From CALMEH01 sp031409875 (GTDB taxonomy: Bacteria; Acidobacteriota; Blastocatellia; Pyrinomonadales; Pyrinomonadaceae), in assembly GCA_031409875.1 (NCBI GenBank), contig JANNYB010000237.1, positions 1 through 64,000 of the forward strand: a stretch of DNA of 64,000 nt. The letters are read 5' to 3'. Positions 58,173 to 64,000 of the stretch are shown one piece after another. The notes beneath the pieces were generated by a model, which was not told the DNA's origin, ran no database searches, and was given only the letters and a program-made list of their open reading frames with translations. Both the position numbers and the translations under genes were made by a program. Each line of letters starts with the position of its first letter. Within the stretch, counting starts at the first letter, position 1.

Positions 58173-59138
58173 ATGTGGAACAAAATCATTTTGGAAAAGT
58201 CCGAGTTGAAATCTTTAATTAAGCGTTATAAAAATGGCGAATCTGTTTCAAAGCTAAGTAAAAATCTTGCAATTTCGCCCAAAGCATTAAATCGCATTTT
58301 ACGCGAGAATGCGATTAAAATACGCGGCTTGAAAGAATCGAGAATCTTAGCCGGAAAACAAATTAGAAAAATTCAAACCCAAGAAATTATTAAGTTGTTG
58401 GAATCTGGGAAAAGTCTTTCCCGTATCGCCAGAGAAAATGGACTACACCGCCAAACATTAACAATTCAACTTAAAAAAAATGGTATTAAACCGTCTGAAA
58501 TTAGTCATCAATCTCAATATTCAGTTGACGAAACTGCCTTTGATATTGTTACTGAAGAAAGTGCTTATTGGATAGGATTCTTAATGGCAGATGGCTGTAT
58601 TCAAGTTACGCCCAAGAAAAACAATATAGTTCTGGGTTTGCAAATATCAGACATCAAACATCTTGAAAAATTTCGGAAATTTCTTAAAAGCGAACGTGCG
58701 ATTCATATTCAAAAAGACGGGAAAATGGCACAATTCACGATTGGCTCAAAAAGACTTTGCCAATCTGTAATGAAATACGGAGTAATTCCGCGCAAATGTA
58801 AAGTAACTAAAGTAATCGGATTAGAAATGAATCGCCACTTTTGGCGCGGTGTCGTTGATGGCGACGGATGTGTTTTCACCCGCACTTGTTGGTCGCTGTC
58901 GTTGAATGGTTCTGAATCTCTATTGAATCAATTCAGCAGTTTCGTCCGTTCTCACTTTCCTGAATATAAAGCAACAGTTAGAAAGGCTAAAGGTTGCTAC
59001 GTTGTTCAATCAGGCATCAAGGCTATTGATTTGCTTTATTCCGATTGCAAAATCGCCCTAACAAGAAAACTTGCTAGGGCGAAAAAAGCAATTAAGATTT
59101 CAACAGTTCTTAATTCTGCAAAACAGAAAGGTCAGTAG
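58173..59138 (+). CDS. LAGLIDADG homing endonuclease with two N-terminal HTH units
   Basis: 321 aa. Two helix-turn-helix repeats (SVSKLSKNLAISPKALNRIL near 25-45; SLSRIARENGLHRQTLTIQL near 75-95) precede a monomeric two-motif LAGLIDADG domain: AYWIGFLMADGCI near residue 131 and FWRGVVDGDGCVF near 228, both with the catalytic Asp. Free-standing (not within an intron or intein frame) and antisense to the phage late genes. Its 3' end converges with the sheath gene and overlaps its end by 29 bp. Spreads DNA by cutting empty sites. Confidence 0.88.
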   Translation: MWNKIILEKSELKSLIKRYKNGESVSKLSKNLAISPKALNRILRENAIKIRGLKESRILAGKQIRKIQTQEIIKLLESGKSLSRIARENGLHRQTLTIQLKKNGIKPSEISHQSQYSVDETAFDIVTEESAYWIGFLMADGCIQVTPKKNNIVLGLQISDIKHLEKFRKFLKSERAIHIQKDGKMAQFTIGSKRLCQSVMKYGVIPRKCKVTKVIGLEMNRHFWRGVVDGDGCVFTRTCWSLSLNGSESLLNQFSSFVRSHFPEYKATVRKAKGCYVVQSGIKAIDLLYSDCKIALTRKLARAKKAIKISTVLNSAKQKGQ

Positions 59139-60615
59139 AAAGGCTCACGCTGTCAATATTAATGATGATAACTTCCGCCGTTGGCGAAAGTTTCACACCG
59201 AGCTGGACGTGAACACGACCGTTTTCGAGTTCTTCTTGCGGATTGTTTGAACTGTCAGCAACAACCGAAAACGCTTCCGCTTCCGTCGCGCCGAAAAGTC
59301 CGCCGTCGCGCCAGAAATTCCGCAAGAAATTTTTACCTGACGAGACTAAATCTCTGAACAATCTGCCTTGCCCGTCAACGACGGCAAACACTGCCCACGC
59401 ATAACCGATTTTCGCGGAATAGTAAATCAGATTCAGCATCCGGCGTTCGTGGACGAAGCGAACGCGAGTTTCACCCGACGGCGCATTTACCCGCGCACCG
59501 TAAATCTTGATGCCTTGTCCGGCAAGCGGCGCGATAACATTGATGTTTTTTCTGTTCAGGTATTCGCGCACATTGTCGTTAATGACCGATGTGCCGTCTG
59601 AATTTCTTTCAACATCAAGGGCGTTCGGAACTGTGCCATTATTTGCCGGTGCTTTATGCGTTCCGATAGTGCGATCAACCTTGGCGCATTCTCCGGCGGC
59701 AAAGCACGTTGGCGGATAGAATTTCTTCACGCCGCTTCCGTCAATGGCTTGCATTTCCACCCACGGAAAATAAACTGCTGAAAACGAACTTGGGCTGGCA
59801 TTAAAAGTATCTGCAACGTCCGCATAATCTTCTGCCAATGCCGGTTCAAGAAGTGCCAACCGATTATAATTTTCGGCGTGAGTAATCAGCGCGGCAGTAT
59901 GGTCGGGGTGAGAATCCCCCGGAATGGCGACTTGTCCCGTTCCAAGCGTTTCGTCTTCAAATTGCGAAAGGAATGTCGCCAAAGAGCCGGACTCCATTCC
60001 AGATGAACCATCGTCTCCGCCTGCGAGGGCAAATGTTCCCGAAGCCGGTCTTCCCGTTGCGCCTGCGACGGCAGTAGCAACGAGCGAAATATCAATCAGC
60101 TTTGAAGCTGAATTAATTGCCGTGCGTTCTGCTAAAACTCGAATATCGGCAGATTTATAATTTTCGGTGATACCGAGCGCAACGCTTGTAACCTTGATGT
60201 CGCATCTGTTCGTATCAGATGTATCAGTAATGGTTACAGAAATATCAACGCTCGATGATGGATATTTAGCATCGAATTTAAATGTTGCCAACGGTGTTAC
60301 GGCACGATTAGCTCGCGTCAAAGTTGCTTTAGCCGCGCTTTCACCAGCGCGAACCGCAACGATTTGTTTGCCGCCGAACAGATTAAAAAAGATATAGGAA
60401 AAATCTGCCAAATAACCAAGCGGATGAAAACCACCGAAAACGCGCAAATATTCCGCCCAACTCGTAATTGTTTGACGAACACCAATCGGACCCCAATTTG
60501 CAAATCCCACAACAAACGCTGTCGAAGTCGGTTGCCGTTCAATCGGACGCGATACTTGTCCGGCATTGACAATGGCAGTTACGCCGGGCTTTGTATTTTC
60601 AATCGTTAAACTCAT
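59110..60615 (-). CDS. Contractile tail sheath protein (Mu gpL-like)
   Basis: 501 aa. PTSTAFVVGFANWGPIGVRQ at the N-terminus, then FSYIFFNLFGGKQIVAVRAG, GVRFVHERRMLNLIYYSAKI-type sheath core (VRFVHERRMLNLIYYSAKIG near 390), VNAPSGETRVRFVH and the C-terminal beta strand EVIINIDSVSLSTDLSVLQN. Contracts to drive the tube. The final nine codons overlap the endonuclease gene on the other strand. Confidence 0.9.
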   Translation of the reverse strand: MSLTIENTKPGVTAIVNAGQVSRPIERQPTSTAFVVGFANWGPIGVRQTITSWAEYLRVFGGFHPLGYLADFSYIFFNLFGGKQIVAVRAGESAAKATLTRANRAVTPLATFKFDAKYPSSSVDISVTITDTSDTNRCDIKVTSVALGITENYKSADIRVLAERTAINSASKLIDISLVATAVAGATGRPASGTFALAGGDDGSSGMESGSLATFLSQFEDETLGTGQVAIPGDSHPDHTAALITHAENYNRLALLEPALAEDYADVADTFNASPSSFSAVYFPWVEMQAIDGSGVKKFYPPTCFAAGECAKVDRTIGTHKAPANNGTVPNALDVERNSDGTSVINDNVREYLNRKNINVIAPLAGQGIKIYGARVNAPSGETRVRFVHERRMLNLIYYSAKIGYAWAVFAVVDGQGRLFRDLVSSGKNFLRNFWRDGGLFGATEAEAFSVVADSSNNPQEELENGRVHVQLGVKLSPTAEVIIINIDSVSLSTDLSVLQN

Positions 60616-60797
60616 TTTGATTTTCCTCCGTCAGTTTTTTCCTCTTTGGCTTCTTCAATAATCGAAAGCCACCCGCGATTTTCAAATTTTCGCTCCCTCT
60701 CCCCAATTGTTTTCATTTTCCGATTGTCGCCCGACGCTAATGATTTGCCGTCGGAAAGGACAAGCGGATTACTTGATAAATTCGTAACTATAAACAT
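60612..60797 (-). CDS. DUF2635 small phage protein (Mu gp38-like)
   Basis: 61 aa; VTNLSSNPLVLSDGKSLASG fits the DUF2635 family found just before sheath genes in Mu-like phages. Overlaps the sheath start by 4 bp. Function unknown. Confidence 0.75.
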   Translation of the reverse strand: MFIVTNLSSNPLVLSDGKSLASGDNRKMKTIGERERKFENRGWLSIIEEAKEEKTDGGKSK

Positions 60798-60810
60798 CTC
60801 GTTCTCCTTT

Positions 60811-61458
60811 TTATTTACTTAACTTCTGAACGCCCGGACGTTCATCCGGCAAAATCTTGGTTTCATTTTTATCCACCCCGAGAATAAGTTCGCTGACTGC
60901 CGTTCCCGAAACGCCTCGATCTATTGAAGACCATTTGAAGTAAGTTTTGAATGGAACTGCGTAAGCCGTAATTTGAGGCAGACGCGCAATAAACTCGGTT
61001 GCTTCAGGCATCAACGGCTGATATGTCAAAAGAACATCTTCATCCTCGACTGACGTTTTAAATCGAATGCCGGTTAATAATTCGCGGACTTTCGATAACA
61101 TTTTGTAACATCCGATCTTTTTATTGCCGACGAGTTTTCCGCGTCTTTGTGCCAAATCGCCGCGAGCATCGGCTGAAGCGCAAACGACAATAAAATTGCA
61201 ATCGTGCCGGAAATGAATCGGCTTGCCCAATACCGGACTCGTAATCGGCATCTGTGTATCAATGCCTTGCGCGTATGAAACCATCACGAGCGGAAAGCGC
61301 GGCGATAAAGCACCGATAGCTTGCCGCAAATTCTCGCTGTCGAGTTCGCCTGAATATGTCGCAAACTCTTTCACGCCGAGCGGCTTCAGCTCGTTTTCAA
61401 GTAACTGGAGAATCGCGTCTTCGATTCCGCCGACAAAAAATTCAAAATCTTGCGCCAT
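60811..61458 (-). CDS. DUF1834 phage protein (Mu gp37-like)
   Basis: 215 aa. EDAILQLLENELKPLGVKEF, LVMVSYAQGIDTQMPITSPV, HDCNFIVVCASADARGDLAQ and GCYKMLSKVRELLTGIRFK follow DUF1834. In Mu its gene lies between gp36 and gp38, as here. Probably a tail terminator or neck component. Confidence 0.75.
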   Translation of the reverse strand: MAQDFEFFVGGIEDAILQLLENELKPLGVKEFATYSGELDSENLRQAIGALSPRFPLVMVSYAQGIDTQMPITSPVLGKPIHFRHDCNFIVVCASADARGDLAQRRGKLVGNKKIGCYKMLSKVRELLTGIRFKTSVEDEDVLLTYQPLMPEATEFIARLPQITAYAVPFKTYFKWSSIDRGVSGTAVSELILGVDKNETKILPDERPGVQKLSK

Positions 61459-61916
61459 TATTTTTTAGCAATATGCCGTTTAAAGATTTTTCCAATATCC
61501 CGAATATCTTCATCTTGAAACATCAAAAATGGACGTGCCGGAGTTTCAGAATGTCCTCGTCCACTTTTACCGTCTGCGGCTTTATAACCAAAATGTTGGC
61601 GAGGTCCATAAATCACATTAGTTCCGACTGCTACGCCGTCAGTAAAGACTTTCATCGAATGTGAATTTTTCAAACGAGCCGTGTCAATTAGAATTTGCGA
61701 ACTGCCTTTACCTTTACCTTTGCGCCGACCTGCCAATGTAGTTTCTTCTAAGGCTTTCCACTTTGTCGGGCGACCTTGCGCCTTGAAATTCTTTTCAATC
61801 GAGCCGAGCATCAACACACCGGCGGCACGGAGCGGACGCTCGACGTGCTTGGTGTCGGTAGCGAGTTTCTTGACCCGCCGAAACAATCTTTCAATTCCTT
61901 GTATGCCTTCACTCAT
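61458..61916 (-). CDS. Phage virion morphogenesis protein (Mu gpG / P2 gpS-like)
   Basis: 152 aa. IQGIERLFRRVKKLATDTKH, AGVLMLGSIEKNFKAQGRPT, KWKALEETTLAGRRKGKGKG and PARPFLMFQDEDIRDIGKIF are typical of the family, which completes the tail or neck. One-base overlap with the DUF1834 gene. Confidence 0.85.
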   Translation of the reverse strand: MSEGIQGIERLFRRVKKLATDTKHVERPLRAAGVLMLGSIEKNFKAQGRPTKWKALEETTLAGRRKGKGKGSSQILIDTARLKNSHSMKVFTDGVAVGTNVIYGPRQHFGYKAADGKSGRGHSETPARPFLMFQDEDIRDIGKIFKRHIAKK

Positions 61917-61973
61917 CAGAGATACTCTTTTCGCAAATAATTTCGATAAAAAATTGGATAAAATTTTAGATAA

Positions 61974-62192
61974 TTAGTTTTCGTTCTTAATAAAACTCAT
62001 CAGTTTTGCCCGAACCGCAGCGTCTTTTGATTCGAGCAATTTTCGCAATGCTACCGACCGTTCTTGATTGCGCGGAATCGTATCGCAAATCTGCCGTGCC
62101 AAATCGCCGAAAGGTTTTGAAATTTCCTGCAAATACGGCGGCAGATGGTCGTATTCAAAATGCTGTAAAAAATATTCGTTTTCGATTCCCAT
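61974..62192 (-). CDS. Small phage protein, unknown
   Basis: 72 aa, acidic N-terminus with aromatic residues (MGIENEYFLQHFEYDHLPPY) and a charged helix (IPRNQERSVALRKLLESKDA). A DUF-type protein with LQxFxY...HLPPxLQ occurs beside tail completion genes in several Mu-like phages. Not otherwise recognised. Confidence 0.65.
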   Translation of the reverse strand: MGIENEYFLQHFEYDHLPPYLQEISKPFGDLARQICDTIPRNQERSVALRKLLESKDAAVRAKLMSFIKNEN

Positions 62193-62194
62193 AA

Positions 62195-62641
62195 TTAAAA
62201 TCCCGATAATTTGCCGTCGGTAAATTTTGATTTACTCGCGTTCGTTAAAATCTTGTCGCTCGTTGCCGGATTTTCGATTGTTTCCTCGCTTGCCGGAACA
62301 TCGAGCGCGGCTTTGCCGGTGGCGATGTCTTTGAGTCGTGTTATCGCGTTGTTGTAGGCGTTTTGATGGACTTTGTAAATACCTTCGTCCAACGTCGCCC
62401 GATTTTCAAACAACGTGAAAATAGCCAGTTTCAAATTTAATTGACGAACCAACGGCGTTGACGGAACGGGAAGCGAATATCCGCGATTTCGCAGATAGCT
62501 TTCAAATTCGCCTTGCGCGGCTTCGATGGCATCGTTGACAATGTTTTCATCAACTTCACCTGTTCCGGCATTGTCGGTAAGCTGGACGAGTGTATCTTCG
62601 CCCAGCCTGTCAAACACATTTTGTAACGTGATATACGCCAC
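62195..62641 (-). CDS. DUF1320 head-tail protein (Mu gp36-like)
   Basis: 148 aa from a GTG with GAGG upstream. YITLQNVFDRLGEDTLVQLT, VNDAIEAAQGEFESYLRNRG, YSLPVPSTPLVRQLNLKLAI, RLKDIATGKAAL match DUF1320, a gp6-like head-tail connector. One-base overlap with the preceding gene (TAGTG). Confidence 0.85.
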   Translation of the reverse strand: MAYITLQNVFDRLGEDTLVQLTDNAGTGEVDENIVNDAIEAAQGEFESYLRNRGYSLPVPSTPLVRQLNLKLAIFTLFENRATLDEGIYKVHQNAYNNAITRLKDIATGKAALDVPASEETIENPATSDKILTNASKSKFTDGKLSGF

Positions 62642-62916
62642 TATTTAACTTCCTCAACCAAACGCTTGCCGCGTTTCGTTCCCAACAGCGCGACGTATGC
62701 CGGGTCGTCCGTCGTTTTGCCTTCTGTCAAAAGCAGATGACCGAGTGTGCCGTTTTTCAAAATCACGCGCACCTGTTTCGGTTTAGCTTCTGCATCTTTC
62801 TTGGCTTCCGCGTCTGCCTTTTTCTTAGCCTCGGCATCTTGCTTTTTCTTGGCTTCTGCATCGGCTTTTTGTTTTTCTTCAGCCGCTTTTTTAGCGGCAT
62901 CGTTTGTTTCTGCCAT
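62641..62916 (-). CDS. Small Lys/Ala-repeat phage protein (position of Mu gp35)
   Basis: 91 aa. First half is an Ala-Lys-Glu repetitive helix (AEAKKKQDAEAKKKADAEAK); second half a small globular part (VRVILKNGTLGHLLLTEGKT) ending in a basic tail. The position, between capsid and gp36-like genes, is that of Mu gp35. Role unknown; perhaps capsid decoration or assembly. Confidence 0.6.
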   Translation of the reverse strand: MAETNDAAKKAAEEKQKADAEAKKKQDAEAKKKADAEAKKDAEAKPKQVRVILKNGTLGHLLLTEGKTTDDPAYVALLGTKRGKRLVEEVK

Positions 62917-62931
62917 TGTTTTTACTCCTTA

Positions 62932-64000
62932 TTATTCGGTCAAAGTATCCAAAACTTTCGTATAAACGATGCTTTGCGGATATTTCAGCGTAGGTCCGCC
63001 GTAGATGCCGCCGGTGATTTCAAATTTCGGATTTTTGCCTGCGCCGAGCTGTGCGAGGCTGATGCTTGTCGCGCCGTCCGACGCTTGACCGTTGGCTTCC
63101 AAAATTGAAAAATATCCGCCGATTGGCTTGCCGCCTTCCTGCCGATGGAGCGAAATCGTCGCTTGCCATTCGCCGATCATCTGATTCATCGGGCGTTTGC
63201 CGAACGTGAAAATTTCCCCGACTTTGACAAAACGAATGTAGGCGTTCGCGTCGTCAATATAACCTTCGTCGGTTATCATCACCATCGAACCGTTGCGGTC
63301 TTGCAGAAGTTTGTTGAAAGCCGCGAGTCCATTCATTACGTCCACGAAATTTGAACCGGCAAATTTTTTCAAATCCAATTCGTTGTTGTTTTGCCACAAC
63401 AGACGGAGAGTTTTGCGGCTCATAACGTGAATCGCGCCTTCGTTTCGTGCGCCCGTTCCGTCAAATTTATCGCCGATTTCGTCCAACGTCATCAACGGCT
63501 TGGCGTTGGGAAAATCGTTCCATTCGACCAGCGGTTCGTGCGTCTGCACCGGAAAGGTTTCGCTGACTTTCACGCCTTTTTCGTTGATTGTCAACGAACC
63601 TCTAAAGGCATTCCAACGAGTGTCTTCGACGGCAATCATCGTTTTGTCGGCACGGTCTTGAATCGTTTCGACTACCGTGTCTTCCAAATCAATCGGCTCG
63701 CCCCACGTTCCTTCCTGTCGTTTTTCGAGGATTTCCTTTTCGCCGATAACATCGGTTTCCTTGAAATCAATCGGCGAAAATTCGCGTTCGACCGAGCCTT
63801 CGCGGTCGTCAACGTGTGGCTCGTTGCCGCGTTTATGCACCGATGTTTTGCCACGCATCTTATTTTTTTCCGTCCAACGCACTTTGTTTGTGTTGCGCGG
63901 TTTAATCGGCATAAATTGCGAACCGATAAATTTATCAACTTCAGGAATATATGCCTGAATGGTTTCGTCAATTTCTGCGTTTGTCGGGTAAGTAACTGTT
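62932..64000 (-). CDS. Major capsid protein, lambda gpE type (start outside window)
   Basis: Frame is open through the window edge: upstream of the ATG at 63912 it continues with TYPTNAEIDETIQAYIPEVD, so that ATG is internal. Features of the major capsid E family: MPIKPRNTNKVRWTEKNKMR near the N-terminus, VSETFPVQTHEPLVEWND, AIHVMSRKTLRLLWQNNNEL, and YIDDANAYIRFVKVGEIFTF followed by GKRPMNQMIGEW. Differs from Mu's own gpT, so capsid and tail modules have different affinities. Confidence 0.8.
   Translation of the reverse strand, partial: TVTYPTNAEIDETIQAYIPEVDKFIGSQFMPIKPRNTNKVRWTEKNKMRGKTSVHKRGNEPHVDDREGSVEREFSPIDFKETDVIGEKEILEKRQEGTWGEPIDLEDTVVETIQDRADKTMIAVEDTRWNAFRGSLTINEKGVKVSETFPVQTHEPLVEWNDFPNAKPLMTLDEIGDKFDGTGARNEGAIHVMSRKTLRLLWQNNNELDLKKFAGSNFVDVMNGLAAFNKLLQDRNGSMVMITDEGYIDDANAYIRFVKVGEIFTFGKRPMNQMIGEWQATISLHRQEGGKPIGGYFSILEANGQASDGATSISLAQLGAGKNPKFEITGGIYGGPTLKYPQSIVYTKVLDTLTE

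Larger units (their letters stand above)
40871..64000 (-). mobile_element. Mu-like transposable prophage (right-hand part; continues past window)
   Basis: Left border at about 40871-40875, where a TG dinucleotide precedes three direct repeats inside an interrupted host gene. From there to the window edge nearly all genes are on the minus strand in Mu-like late order: capsid, gp35/36-like, gpG-like, gp37, gp38, sheath, tube, gp41-type chaperones, tape measure, baseplate, fibres. Frames are intact, so the late region looks functional. Transposase (A/B), lysis, portal and terminase genes would lie beyond 64 kb. Confidence 0.8.

Noticed and set aside
57317..59138. Group I or group II intron carrying the LAGLIDADG gene
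   Set aside because: The element lies between genes, antisense to them, and I see no intron core sequences; the sheath and tube frames are each complete.
41035..60797. Extracellular contractile injection system or type VI secretion apparatus
   Set aside because: Capsid, head-tail connector, tail completion, tape measure and chaperone-frameshift genes plus transposable ends point to a complete phage.
1..64000. tRNA or rRNA genes
   Set aside because: None noticed while reading either strand, but I could not run a covariance search, so absence is not proven.

Overview
The window looks like a chromosome segment of an Acidobacteriota bacterium, most likely class Blastocatellia. This rests on gene content: a VWFA-related protein of the type common in that phylum, winged-helix/beta-propeller regulators, SBBP and delta-60 repeat secreted proteins, CSLREAI and parallel beta-helix proteins. 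Base composition is moderately AT-rich. No rRNA gene or other strong taxonomic marker is visible, so the assignment is inference.

Layout. 1-2.8 kb: end of a cobalamin lower-ligand operon (cobT-bluB-cobS-cobC). 2.8-6 kb: small genes, gene remnants and three copies of a miniature inverted-repeat element, with galE. 6-12.7 kb: hybrid sensor kinase, cysQ, a VapC-type toxin-antitoxin pair, msrC, an Mpo1-like protein, a GntR regulator and an esterase. 12.7-17.8 kb: an AT-richer block with an FhaA-N-like protein, an exported muramidase-like protein, an exported M15-like peptidase, a coiled-coil membrane protein and a divergent membrane-bound winged-helix protein. 17.8-24.6 kb: housekeeping genes (DUF2721, nucleotidyltransferase, radical SAM, coaD, VWA, aminotransferase, peroxiredoxin), then a BPSL0067-type cysteine hydrolase and a YggX-like protein. 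24.7-29.8 kb: a thioredoxin/NHL protein and a LytS/LytR pair split by a 270-bp palindrome. 29.8-40.9 kb: secreted repeat proteins, a caspase-fold-like protein paired with a thioredoxin whose two cysteines are serines, and a winged-helix/beta-propeller regulator next to arrays of 11-bp direct repeats.

40.9-64 kb: the right part of a Mu-like transposable prophage. Late genes run leftward from major capsid (cut by the window edge) through head completion proteins, gp37/gp38-like proteins, sheath, tube, frameshifted tail chaperones, tape measure, baseplate and tail fibres. It ends at about 40.87 kb in three direct repeats spaced like Mu transposase sites, inside a truncated host gene. A foreign rightward cassette sits between the sheath and tube genes: promoter, folded leader RNA, LexA-fold-like gene, terminator, then a LAGLIDADG endonuclease with two N-terminal HTH units.

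Intergenic space is dominated by long palindromes: a 9-bp-TSD miniature element family, a second dispersed family, and many singletons. The features I consider least described are the folded-RNA/LexA-like/endonuclease cassette, the 11-bp repeat arrays with the adjacent winged-helix regulator, and the caspase-like plus cysteine-less thioredoxin pair.
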